Below are positions 8,862 through 18,300 of a stretch of 64,000 nucleotides of DNA, piece after piece. Source of the DNA: Cyanobacteria bacterium REEB67 (GTDB lineage: Bacteria; Cyanobacteriota; Vampirovibrionia; Obscuribacterales; Obscuribacteraceae); assembly GCA_018971775.1 (NCBI GenBank), contig JAGXAB010000001.1, positions 1 to 64,000 of the forward strand. The letters run 5' to 3'. Made by a program: the position numbers and the translations under genes. The stretch's first letter is position 1. Every line of letters starts with the position of its first letter. The notes under the pieces were generated by a model. That model did not search any database, was not told the DNA's origin, and worked only from the letters and a program-made list of their open reading frames with translations.

Positions 8862-10197
8862 AATCGTCGGGTTTTTGCAAAATCAAAATCGCTACCACTG
8901 AGCTCAGGGTGAAAAATGATAAGAGCAAGAAGGCGACGTTGAAGTTCCCGGTCATCTGCGTAAAAAATCCGGTCAGCATCGGCGCAAGGATGCCGGCTAA
9001 GGCCAGGAACATGTCCATGAGACCGAGGCTGGATGCCGCTTTGTCTTTGGCGATGTCGGTGTTGATGGCGTAGAAACAGGCGTTCGGCATGAGGCCGAAG
9101 CCTAGGCCGAGAGAGATTAAGACGAGGGCGACATTGAGGTCTGGGTTGAACATCAAGGGGATGAAGCAGAGGCCGGAAAGTAATTGGCTGATCCACATCA
9201 TGTGGGTGCGAGCTTTTCTCATGCTGCCCGTTTTTTTCCAGATATAGTCCGAGATAAATCCGGCCGCTACGACGAAGACTGCCGCTGTCAGCCAGGGACC
9301 GGAGACATACCAGACGACTGATTTGAGGTTGAGGTGGTAGGTGCGCAGAAAATATTCGGGCAACCAGTGCACGGCAAAGAAAAGCAGATAGCCAAAACCG
9401 AAGAAGCCAAAATTGTTGGCAATCAGAGCCGGATTGGTGAAGATGAATTTCCAGGTTGTTTTGCCCAGGGCAATATCGTGGGCTTTCATTTGGGCGTTGT
9501 TGCGAGCGCGGTCGAGGGCCTCGCCTTCGCGGATGAAGGACAGCTCGGCGTCGTTGACGTGCTTGGAGTGCTCCGGCCAGTCCCGGTAGACGAACCACCA
9601 GACGACGGCCCAGACGATGCCGACCGAGCCCAAAATGACGAACATCAGCTTCCAGCCGTAAGCCCCGATCAAAGAGGTGATGATTGGCGCGCCGATGGCC
9701 GAGGCGAGCGGGACGGCGGCCAGGCCGAAGCCGGTCGAGCGGGCCCGCTCTTCCGTGGGCAGCCAGTCGGCGACGACCCTCGTGAGGGCCGGGAAGTGGG
9801 GCCCTTCGGCCAGTCCGAGCGATGTACGCACGAAGAAGAAGAGATTGAAGGTCGAAGCCATGCCCATCATCGCCGTGCAGGCCGACCAGAGGATGGCTGC
9901 CAGTGACCAGACGCTGCGAGCTCCGTACTTATCGACGAGGATGCCGCCACCGAGAGTCATGACCATATAGCCGATGCCGAAGGCGCTCATGATTGTGCCG
10001 ATCTGGCCGTCGGTGAAGCCAAATTCATGTTTGAGAGGGTCGATGGCGTAGGCCATGGCCGAACGATCGAGATAATTGACGAGCGTTATAAAGAAGGCAA
10101 AACCGATGATCACCCAGCGATAGTTGGAGCGTCGGGCACCGCCGCCTGCCGCTATCGCGCCTGCTTTGGTCAGGGCATCGGGCTCGGCGTGACTCAT
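8848..10197 (-). CDS. MFS transporter, anion:cation symporter (ACS) type
   Basis: A 449-residue polytopic membrane protein with about 12 hydrophobic spans. The first span follows RRSNYRWVIIGFAFFITLVN, and LDRSAMAYAI precedes DGQIGTIMSAFGIGYMVMTL. GGILVDKYGARSVW is the MFS loop 2-3 signature. Overall pattern (NYLDRS near the N-terminus, EGPHFPALTRVVADWLPTEE in the middle) matches the ACS family of hexuronate/galactonate/organic-anion symporters. The substrate is not predictable. It is first in the leftward run and overlaps the NDH-2 start by 14 bases. The ATG is preceded by AAGGATC. Confidence 0.85.
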   Translation of the reverse strand: MSHAEPDALTKAGAIAAGGGARRSNYRWVIIGFAFFITLVNYLDRSAMAYAIDPLKHEFGFTDGQIGTIMSAFGIGYMVMTLGGGILVDKYGARSVWSLAAILWSACTAMMGMASTFNLFFFVRTSLGLAEGPHFPALTRVVADWLPTEERARSTGFGLAAVPLASAIGAPIITSLIGAYGWKLMFVILGSVGIVWAVVWWFVYRDWPEHSKHVNDAELSFIREGEALDRARNNAQMKAHDIALGKTTWKFIFTNPALIANNFGFFGFGYLLFFAVHWLPEYFLRTYHLNLKSVVWYVSGPWLTAAVFVVAAGFISDYIWKKTGSMRKARTHMMWISQLLSGLCFIPLMFNPDLNVALVLISLGLGFGLMPNACFYAINTDIAKDKAASSLGLMDMFLALAGILAPMLTGFFTQMTGNFNVAFLLLSFFTLSSVVAILILQKPDDYVHV

Positions 10198-10349
10198 GGC
10201 TGGGATCCTTATCTATATGTAATTGGGGCCCTATAGCTTAATCGATAGGCGGAGAAAAATTAAGGGACTGGCGGCAAATGATTTCTTTTGAGCAGAAAAA
10301 GTTTTTTCGATTTCGATTGAACTATTTGGTCGGCGCGAGCGTCTAAAAC

Positions 10350-10365
10350 TCTAGACGAATCTAGA
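10350..10365. promoter_or_regulatory. Paired TCTAGA sites upstream of the His-rich Spy-like gene
   Basis: Two copies of the self-complementary hexamer TCTAGA (10350-10355 and 10360-10365), separated by CGAA, sit 38 bases upstream of the ATG at 10404. They could be an operator or chance. A clear -35/-10 pair was not found, although TTGAAC lies a short distance upstream. Confidence 0.25.
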
Positions 10366-10403
10366 TACCAGGACGTTGTTTCACTCTCCAGGAGCTTATT
10401 AAT

Positions 10404-11096
10404 ATGTCTATTTCCAAAATCAAAACACCTGCCCTGCCCCTGGCTTTAGGTCTGATCATCAGTAGTGCCATCGCCTTGCAAGGCGGCGCAGCGGCCCTGG
10501 CTCAGGGTGCAGCCGAGGACGCTTCCGCTGGTTTGACCGTCCAGACAGCGCAGGGCAGCCGAAATGTCGGCGAGCCTCAGTTGGGCGGCGTTGAGATCCT
10601 TTTTGCCAGTGACGAAAACGAAGCTGTCCCGCCGCAGTTTGCAGCGATGCTGCCGCCTCCCGGCACCGATGCCTTTCATGTCGGCTCCAGCGGCGGTGAA
10701 GGCGGCGGCTGCGGTCATCACGGCATGTTTAGCGATGCTAACAAGCTGAGCGACGATCAGCTCGAGCGTCTTTATGCCATCAAAGAAGATTTGAAGGACC
10801 AAATGGGACTTAAAATGGTGCAGTGCCACAGCTTGAGCCGCAAGCTTAAAGATGTACTGTCCGCCTCGTCCATCGACGTTGGAGCGGCCCATGACCTGCA
10901 GGCAAAAATCACCGGCCTCAAGACCGATATGAGCAATATCAAGCTCGATGGCCTGATTAAAATGGCTCAGGTGCTTACTCCCGAGCAGCGTCACGAATTG
11001 CGCCTGCACATGCTCCGCGGCGCTCTTGGACATCATGGCCAGCACGGACACTGGGGTCATTCTTCACACGAGCATCACGAAATGATGGGCAAATAG
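10404..11096 (+). CDS. Exported Spy/CpxP-like protein with His-rich tail
   Basis: A 230-residue protein with a signal peptide (about 1-34, PALPLALGLIISSAIALQ then ALAQ). The mature part has a disordered stretch, a Cys/His cluster GGCGHHGMF (101-109) and a helical region (about 113-205): SDDQLERLYAIKEDLKDQMG, and LTPEQRHELR (191-200), the LTxxQ motif of Spy/CpxP/ZraP periplasmic chaperones. The C-terminus (209-226) is packed with His (GHHGQHGHWGHSSHEHHE), suggesting zinc or copper binding as in ZraP. I infer a periplasmic metal-responsive chaperone or metal buffer. The ATG has AGGAG 10-15 bases upstream. No cognate two-component pair lies beside it. Confidence 0.7.
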   Translation: MSISKIKTPALPLALGLIISSAIALQGGAAALAQGAAEDASAGLTVQTAQGSRNVGEPQLGGVEILFASDENEAVPPQFAAMLPPPGTDAFHVGSSGGEGGGCGHHGMFSDANKLSDDQLERLYAIKEDLKDQMGLKMVQCHSLSRKLKDVLSASSIDVGAAHDLQAKITGLKTDMSNIKLDGLIKMAQVLTPEQRHELRLHMLRGALGHHGQHGHWGHSSHEHHEMMGK

Positions 11097-11215
11097 TGTC
11101 ATAGCCAGGCAGCCGCAAATCAGTTGCACAATATCAGTAATAGACCCGGCTTGGGTATCCTTTGTTTTTGTCGGAAGGGTCCTGTGGTCGGGTCTGTTTA
11201 AGTCCGGAGAAATCT

Positions 11216-12769
11216 ATGGCAGGTTTGGGTGACCAGAATCAGCTCGACACGGCCCGGGGGGATGGTATAAATCTGCAGGCGCTGGAGCGCTCCCAGATCT
11301 ATACCGTCACCGGCGATGTCGATGCACGCCAGGTCTACCAGGACCCTTTGATCGGCAAGGTCTTAGAGGACAAATATGTCGTCGAAGCTGTGATCGGCTG
11401 GGGCGGCATGTCGGTTGTCTACAGAGCCCGCCACCTGCTCGTCGACCGCGTTGTCGCCATTAAAACAGTCAAGTTTAGAGCCGATGAAAGGCCCGACATC
11501 TGGCAGCGCTTCCAGCGTGAGATCATCACACTCAGTAGGCTTTCCCATCCAAATGTCGTCACCGTCTACGACTGCTTGCTTGGAGATCGTGCTCAGCCTT
11601 ACGTCGTCATGGACTACATCGAAGGCCTCAGCCTCGACCAGCTGCTTGGCGAAAAGGGCCGTCTGTCTGTTGAGCAGGTGCGTCTCATTGCCTGCCAGGT
11701 CGCCGCCGGGGTAGAGCACGCGCACCGCCACGACGTCATCCACCGTGACATCAAGCCGGCCAATATCATGATCATCGGCAATCAGGTCAAGGTTGTCGAC
11801 TTCGGTCTGGCCAAGCTCGGCGCTGACGACCAGAAATTGACGCAAACCGGTCAACTCTGGGGTTCTCCGCCTTATATTTCACCCGAGCAGATCAAGGGCG
11901 GCGCCGTCGACCATCGCTCCGATATATACAGCCTTGCCGTCGTTGTCTACGAAATGCTCACCGGGCGCGACCCTTTCTACTGCGATGTCGTCTACGAGAT
12001 GCTCCACAAACATCTGCACAGCGAGCCGCCGCCCTTCGGTGAAACCTGCCCCGAGCTTGGGCCTCAGCCTGCGCTCGAGCTTGTTTTGCAAAAAGCGATG
12101 GCCAAAAATCCGGACGAGCGCTATCAGAGTATGGCTGATTTTAAGGAGGCACTCGAAGGCGCCTGCTCACTTTGCGGCGGGGGCCAGTTTGCGACTACGG
12201 CCGCCGCCCCGATTGCAGTCTCGACTCTGCGGGCCGGGTATTTCAAGGGGGAGGGCTTGGCCGGAAGCAATTCTGCGACAAATCTAATTTTGCTCGCCGT
12301 TGTCGCCTTGATCTGTGGAGGGGCCCTGCTTGTTTTTATAATGGCTGGAGGCTCCGGCCCCTCTCCGTCAGCATCTACGACCGGTTCATCGTCGAAAAAC
12401 GATCGCTCGCTGCCTGCATCTGCTGCTGCTGCCACAATGGTTCCGGCCTCTTTGAGCTCTGTCGTCGGGCCGGCTCAAAATCACCCGGCGGCCCTGCCAA
12501 TGTCTGCTGCTCAAAGCTCGGAACGTGCCCACCACAGACATTTAGGGCAATTTCGCGCCTTTGCGCCCCCCGCTCCTCGTCCCCCCGAACACCCCAGTCT
12601 CGAGCACCGCTTGCTGCACCGGGGCGAACGTTCGGCCAATAGTTCTCTAGTTAAGAAATCTCTTCCTAATGCTTCCCAGTTGCGCGTAGATCAGTCAAAA
12701 TTCGAATTGCTGAGGGACCTCAAGAGTCCAAATCTACGTCGAGAGTGCGGTGATTTGCCGCAGCGCTGA
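11216..12769 (+). CDS. Transmembrane Ser/Thr protein kinase without LRR
   Basis: A 517-residue Hanks-type kinase from the ATG at 11216 (GGAGA seven bases upstream; an in-frame TTG at 11162 is less likely). The kinase domain spans about 54-315: Gly loop GWGGMSVV (61-68), K83 (VAIK), catalytic loop HRDIKPAN (from H176), DFG (195-197), SPPYISPEQ. A CSLCGGG pair of cysteines follows the domain. A membrane span lies at about 355-378. The external tail is Pro/Ser/His-rich and apparently disordered, unlike the LRR tails of the other three kinases here. It is 16 bases upstream of the caspase gene, so the two are almost certainly co-transcribed. Confidence 0.9.
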   Translation: MAGLGDQNQLDTARGDGINLQALERSQIYTVTGDVDARQVYQDPLIGKVLEDKYVVEAVIGWGGMSVVYRARHLLVDRVVAIKTVKFRADERPDIWQRFQREIITLSRLSHPNVVTVYDCLLGDRAQPYVVMDYIEGLSLDQLLGEKGRLSVEQVRLIACQVAAGVEHAHRHDVIHRDIKPANIMIIGNQVKVVDFGLAKLGADDQKLTQTGQLWGSPPYISPEQIKGGAVDHRSDIYSLAVVVYEMLTGRDPFYCDVVYEMLHKHLHSEPPPFGETCPELGPQPALELVLQKAMAKNPDERYQSMADFKEALEGACSLCGGGQFATTAAAPIAVSTLRAGYFKGEGLAGSNSATNLILLAVVALICGGALLVFIMAGGSGPSPSASTTGSSSKNDRSLPASAAAATMVPASLSSVVGPAQNHPAALPMSAAQSSERAHHRHLGQFRAFAPPAPRPPEHPSLEHRLLHRGERSANSSLVKKSLPNASQLRVDQSKFELLRDLKSPNLRRECGDLPQR

Positions 12770-12785
12770 AACTAGGGGTGCAGGG

Positions 12786-14675
12786 ATGATGTTCACAACG
12801 AAACGGCAAAAAGGCCAGGCCTTGTTTGTGTGTTTGTCGCTCACGCTCACGCTGGCCGGTCAGGCCGCTCCGCTTGTCGCCGGCTCTTTGATCGCTGCTT
12901 CGATGATTGCTCCGACTCCAGCACTCGCCGCCGGCAACTGGTACGACAATGAAAACACTTTCTTTGAACGAGCCAAGCGCTCCTACAATTCCGGCCAGTT
13001 CGATCAGGCCCTGCGCGAATTGAGTCAGGCGATCAAGCTAAATCCGAACCGCTCTGATTTATATTATTGGCGCAGCCTCAGCTTCTCGGCCATTCGTCAG
13101 AACGGCGAAGCTCTTAATGATTTGAATGAAGCAATCCGGCTCGATCCTGAAAGTGCCGTCTGCTATCTCAATCGCGGTTTGATTTATTCCAACGAAGGTA
13201 AGCATGAGCAGGCCATCGCCGATTTCGATCAGGCGCTCAAGTACGACGTCGGCTTGAGTGAAGCCAGGCAAAATCGTGATTTCTGCATGAAAGAAATGGC
13301 CAAAGTGAAAGTGGCTGCGCAGAGCACTCAACAGCAAGCCAGCCAGGCTGCCGTCGTTGCTTCCGGCGGTGATGTACTGGCAATTACAGCCGCTGGTACC
13401 GGCACGGCTGGCACTGGCACTGGCACCGCTGGTGGTGCTGCTGCTGCTGCGACTTCTGCGACTTCTGCGACATCCTCCACTTCAACGTCCGCTTCTTCAG
13501 TCGGTCCCGGCAAGTCTTACGGTTACAGTCCATACGTCGGCAAGACCAATTTCGATCCTAAGCTCATTGCTATGCAAAAAGAGCAAAAGGAGGTGGAAGC
13601 GAGGCTACTGCGCGAGAAAAACGAAGCGGCTCGCATGGCCGCCGAGCGTGCTAAAGCGGAAGCGCGCAGTCACGAGCTGGCGATCAAAGAAAAAATGATG
13701 GACGCTCGTCTCGAGCGCGAGAAGAGCAAACGCGAAGAGATGGAATCCAAAAAAATGGCCATGCTCAAGACGGCCTCCGCGCCCGAAAAGACTATTAAAG
13801 TGGTTAAGGGAGCAGCCGAGGCTAAGGCCGAAGTCAAAGAAAAGGAGGGCGCCGACAAAAACAATGAAGGCGGCGACACTCTCGAAATCGTCAATCGTCC
13901 GGTGCGTGACAAGTGGGCGCTGATCATCGGTATCAGTGATTTTCAGGACAAGACTCTCAATCTGCATTATCCGGCCAAAGATGCCAGGGACTTCTCTGAC
14001 TTCCTCGTCAAAGAGGGCAACTTCGCCAAAGACCATGTCAAATTGCTGGTCAACCAGGACGCCACCAGGGCCAATATCCTGTCCGCTCTGGGCGACAAGT
14101 GGTTACCGCACGTGGCCAATCCCGACGATTTAGTTTTGATCTACATCTCCAGCCACGGCAGCTCTTCTGATATGGATGTCGGTGGTATCAATTATCTGCT
14201 CGCCTACGACAGTCAGGTAGACAACCTTTATGCCTCCGGTCTGCCCATGCAGGACCTGACCAGGGTGATCAAGGGTCGCGTTCACTCGGATCGCGTCGTC
14301 CTCGTCCTCGATGCCTGTCACAGTGGTGCGGCGGAAGCGGGTGGCAAGGGCCTGGTGCGGCAGGGCAATGTCAACGCCGATGAAGTCGCTCAGGGCACCG
14401 GTCAGCTCGTTATTTCTTCCAGCAGCCCTTCTCAGGTTTCCTGGGAATCGAGAAACTATCAAAATAGTGTATTTACTCGCTGTTTGATCGACGCCCTGCG
14501 CAAAAATGGCAATGCCACCACCCTTGGTGAAGCCTTCCAGTCGATGCGCGACCAGGTCCAGGAACAAGTATTGAAAGAGCGTGGCGTCTTGCAGACTCCG
14601 ATTCTGAAGAGTCGCTGGAAGGGCAGCGATCTGCGCCTTTCTACTCCGGCCAGCAATCCGCGGGTGGCTTTATAG
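12786..14675 (+). CDS. TPR-metacaspase-like peptidase (C14), exported
   Basis: A 629-residue protein. The order is: signal-like hydrophobic N-terminus (about 10-49, ending TPALA), three TPR units (about 52-165, e.g. AIKLNPNRSDLYYWRSL), an Ala/Gly/Thr/Ser low-complexity linker (about 188-245), a charged coiled coil (about 260-330), and a C-terminal peptidase C14 domain (about 375-615). The catalytic dyad is visible: His457 in YISSHGS and Cys511 in DACHSGA. KWALIIGISDF and YPAKDARDFSDFL are standard caspase-fold segments. Such orthocaspases cleave after basic residues. The start at the first of two tandem ATGs follows AGGGGTG; an upstream GTG overlaps the kinase. It lies downstream of the kinase and directly upstream of 14676. 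Confidence 0.88.
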   Translation: MMFTTKRQKGQALFVCLSLTLTLAGQAAPLVAGSLIAASMIAPTPALAAGNWYDNENTFFERAKRSYNSGQFDQALRELSQAIKLNPNRSDLYYWRSLSFSAIRQNGEALNDLNEAIRLDPESAVCYLNRGLIYSNEGKHEQAIADFDQALKYDVGLSEARQNRDFCMKEMAKVKVAAQSTQQQASQAAVVASGGDVLAITAAGTGTAGTGTGTAGGAAAAATSATSATSSTSTSASSVGPGKSYGYSPYVGKTNFDPKLIAMQKEQKEVEARLLREKNEAARMAAERAKAEARSHELAIKEKMMDARLEREKSKREEMESKKMAMLKTASAPEKTIKVVKGAAEAKAEVKEKEGADKNNEGGDTLEIVNRPVRDKWALIIGISDFQDKTLNLHYPAKDARDFSDFLVKEGNFAKDHVKLLVNQDATRANILSALGDKWLPHVANPDDLVLIYISSHGSSSDMDVGGINYLLAYDSQVDNLYASGLPMQDLTRVIKGRVHSDRVVLVLDACHSGAAEAGGKGLVRQGNVNADEVAQGTGQLVISSSSPSQVSWESRNYQNSVFTRCLIDALRKNGNATTLGEAFQSMRDQVQEQVLKERGVLQTPILKSRWKGSDLRLSTPASNPRVAL

Positions 14676-15206
14676 GTGAGTGGAGTCCTGATTTTTCGAT
14701 CCAGACGCAGTGCCGCTCTTGTTTTTAGCTGCTTGACTCTTGTCATGGCCGCCGCTAGTGCTGCTTTTGCTCGTGATGCCGAAGCCAATCCCTTGATCGA
14801 TTTTCTCGTCGGTGATTGGCAAAACACCAGTTTCGAAATCGCCGACGGCAGGCCGGTCAAAAAAGAGACCTATGCCGAGTCGATGGTGGCGAAGGACGCC
14901 GACACGCTGACTATTACAGCCCGCGCTTATCGCAATGGCAAAGACCTGGTCAAGGAGATGCACATCGTCATCAAAGGCAAGCATGCCACTCTCAGTCAGG
15001 GGCCGTTCACGGCCAAGGGCAAACGAGAGGGCAATGCCTATTATTTTGTCGGCAAAGACGCTGGCAAACAGTACAGATTGCGTCTCTTTACCCTTGGCGA
15101 CAAGTATGTTTTTAGCCGTGAAATCTGGAATGAGGGCAAGGCGGAGGAAGTCGACCTTTCTTATCTGACGCGAAAAGCGAGGGCCGTGACCAGGGAAGGC
15201 AAATAG
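14676..15206 (+). CDS. Exported small protein of unknown function
   Basis: A 176-residue protein whose GTG start follows the stop of the caspase gene with no intervening base, so translation is probably coupled. The N-terminus is a signal peptide (SAALVFSCLTLVMAAASAAF then ARDA). The mature part (about 38-170) looks like a single beta-rich domain beginning NPLIDFLVGDWQN, reminiscent of lipocalin-like proteins that start with a G-x-W pattern, but I would not assign a family. It may be a partner or substrate of the kinase/caspase unit because of its position only. Confidence 0.65.
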   Translation: MSGVLIFRSRRSAALVFSCLTLVMAAASAAFARDAEANPLIDFLVGDWQNTSFEIADGRPVKKETYAESMVAKDADTLTITARAYRNGKDLVKEMHIVIKGKHATLSQGPFTAKGKREGNAYYFVGKDAGKQYRLRLFTLGDKYVFSREIWNEGKAEEVDLSYLTRKARAVTREGK

Positions 15207-15343
15207 AGCTCCCGCTCGCTCGGCAAATAGCTGGACGAGCAATTCGACCAAATGCTCGACAAGTCGCGCAAGCCACTCTCTTACTGTTTCAGGACAGACT
15301 ATTGCTAGTACAATAGGTCTGGCAACATAGTAAGTGGGTAATC

Positions 15344-18300
15344 GTGGCTAAGGTCTTATCGGTGCCGTCCAAAGCAGAAATCCTCTCGGCCTGCGGTCGT
15401 GTAGCGGATATTCGCGCGGCTGGAGAAAGTGAAACCGCCGGCTCCTCTCTTGATAACGCCGGCTGCTTTGATTCTCTCAACGCTCATCTCGGCGCCCTTT
15501 TAGCGGCGCTTGAAAATGGCAAAACCGAGCGCTCCGCCATCAAGCTTTTGCATGAACTGGCCGGCGACCTGGCGGAAGGGCATTATTCCGGGCTCATGCT
15601 CAAGCGTGTCGAATTGCCCACACTCAGTCGTCCGATCGAATTGTTTTTAACCCCGGCCGTTTTTTCGCCGGAACTCTGGGGGCGTACTTTTGCTGAAGGC
15701 TTGCTCAAGTCGAAGGAGCAATTTCACGGTAAAAAAATTGTCGAAGTTGGTACCGGTTCAGGCTGGATCAGTATTTTGCTTTTGCTCGTAACCGATGTGC
15801 GCGAGATTCTTGGTCTGGATTTGAATCCGGTCGCCTGTCTTCTGGCTAGACTGAATACCTGGCTGAACGGCACGACCGAAGACGGCGAATACATTTTGAC
15901 CAAGGCCGGTGAACCTATAGTCAAAGCTTTCCGGGTGGAAACTTCGGATTTGCTTGGTTGCGTGCTCGAGCGCGGTGAAATGTTCGATCATATTGTCGGT
16001 TGCATTCCGCAGGTATTGCACCCCAATCCTGTGCCTGATCAAGAGAGCACCACCGGCGGTGAACCTCGTTCGGCTAAAGAACTTTACGACTTGAGCAATT
16101 ATTGCTTCGAGCAAGGCATTCTCGAAGATCGCTTTGGCCTGCCGCTCATCGCTCGCGCCCTCGAACAATCACAGCTCTGCTTGAACGCCGGTGGCCGCGT
16201 CACTCTCGTACTGGGCGGCAGACCTGGGCGGCAGGCGATTGAGGGCATGTTTGATCGGCGCGGCTATGATTGTCAGCTCGTCTGGATGCGGCGCATACAA
16301 CAGGCCGACGATACCGATCTGGCGTCTCTGGTCGAGCTCGAGCGCGAGCACGGTATACGCTTCCACTTCTTCATGGCCCGTGACAGCGCCGAGTCCGTAG
16401 CGGCCGAAACCGCCGTCAAGTTGCTGCAAAATGGCCGCACTATTTATCATGACCTGCTTGTCTACCAGGCTGTGACTCGTTTCGAGCCAGAGGTCTTTTC
16501 TTTTGTGCGCAACTTGACCAGCATGCATCTCAATAGCTTCCGCAAGGAGCTCGACTTTTCGCGCTTGGGTGACGAGCGCGTCAGCTTCCTCAGTCGCTTA
16601 TCGCAGTCGATGCTGCTGGCCAAGACCATCCCCTATCCTCATGAGCGCGGTGACAGGCCTCTGCGCCAGTTGATTGCCGATTATTTGAAGAGCTTTTGCT
16701 ATTATCCGGCGACTGTCGAGCGTATCTTCGTCGGGCCGAACCGGGCCGAGCTGGCCTCCCTGATTTTCAAAATGACCGCCGAGAGCGGTGACCGTCTGCT
16801 GTTGTCCGATTCTTTGTTATCGGTTTACGGTCAGGCGGCCCGTGCTTCGTCTCTCGACGTCGTCGTCGGCAATGATGATCTGAGCGAGCTCAGCGCTCTT
16901 GATGATTTGATGGCACCGCGTCTGATTTTCATTGCTCCCAGGCAGCTGAATAATCCCTCGCCGATTTATTTGCAGGCGATTATCAAACAAGCCGAAGCCC
17001 ATCCGGAGCGCATCTATGTTATCGATGATTCGGAAAACTTTTTGATCAGCTCCGAGCTTGGCTCCAATATGACTTTGCGTCTGGCCGGCAGTGATCCGTT
17101 GCCACCAAATATGGTGTTTCTCTATGGCCTGATCAAAAACAGAATCAGTCGCGATCTCGAGCTTTCCTTCCTGGTCAATGCTCCGGCCGCCTGGATGGAA
17201 GGTCTGGAAATCGGCGCCGAGTTGAGCTATTCGCGCATCTGCCACTCCACCCAGTTGCTCTATCAGTGGTTGTTCGAAGACCTGATGACCTTCCCTTTTC
17301 CGGAAGTCGTGCATCTGCCGGGCCGTCTCACCGGCAATGCCGGCGAGACTGGGGAAGGCGGAAGAGCGATTTTGCCGCCGCTCTCATCTCTCACCAAAAA
17401 ATTGGCCCGCCATCCGGTTTTTGCTCCCAAGCCCGTCGATCCTGAGGCGTCCGGTATGATTCGTCTTGATTATGGCGAATTTGAAACGGCTGTGCCCGAT
17501 ATTCTCGTCAAAGGTCTATTCAAAGGCTTCCTCGTAGAAGGGGAGAGCGAAGCGCAAGCGGATCAACTACCGCATATTGTCGCCGAGCGAGTCTGCGCCT
17601 ATCTGCGCCACACACGTCATGTGCAAATCGAGCGCCAGCGCGTCGTCCTCGGTCAGGGGGTATTTCCGCTTTTTGGAGCCTTGATTCAGGCCTTCAAGGT
17701 TAAGCTTGGCCGGGCGCCGCTCGTTGCTGTACCGGATGGTAGTTATGGTCCGCTCTATCCGATGCTCGAATATTATGGGGCTGAAATTTTGCCGGTCAAA
17801 ACGAGCGCCGAGCGCGCCTTCGTGCTGTCGACAAAAGATCTTGTCTTCAGTCGGAAACCTGACTTGCTCTGGCTCACCCAGCCGAACAATCCGAGCGGCA
17901 TCTTCATGGACTCGGAGCGATTACGCTCGGTACTCGAGCTCTGCCATCGGCAAAATATCTATGTTTTTGCCGATGAAATTTTCTTCCTGCTTTCGGATCA
18001 TCGCCTCGGCAAGTGGACACCGGCATCTCTGTCGGTGGGCTCGCATATGGGCGGACCTTTTGCCGATAAACTCTTCGTCGCCGACGGCATTTCTAAAAGC
18101 TTCGCTGCCGGCGGACTGCGACTCGGCTTCGTCGTCACTCCCGATGAAGAATGGTCCAGGCTCATGGCTCGTACGATAAGTGCTCCGCCCACCGCCTATC
18201 TCCGCGCCTGGGACGCCCTTTATTCGTCCTTTTTGCAAAAGGCTCCCCACAATATGATGGACCTCAGCCAGTCTTTTTCGGAAGTCGAGAGCTATCTTAT

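Noticed and set aside
9334-9906. A 190-codon plus-strand frame inside the MFS gene
   Set aside because: The product is low-complexity and Glu/Gln/Arg-rich; the opposite strand gives a complete 12-span MFS protein.
15286-15314. A promoter for the methionine S-methyltransferase with -10 TACAAT (15309-15314)
   Set aside because: No acceptable -35 hexamer lies 16-18 bases upstream, so it was not listed as a feature.
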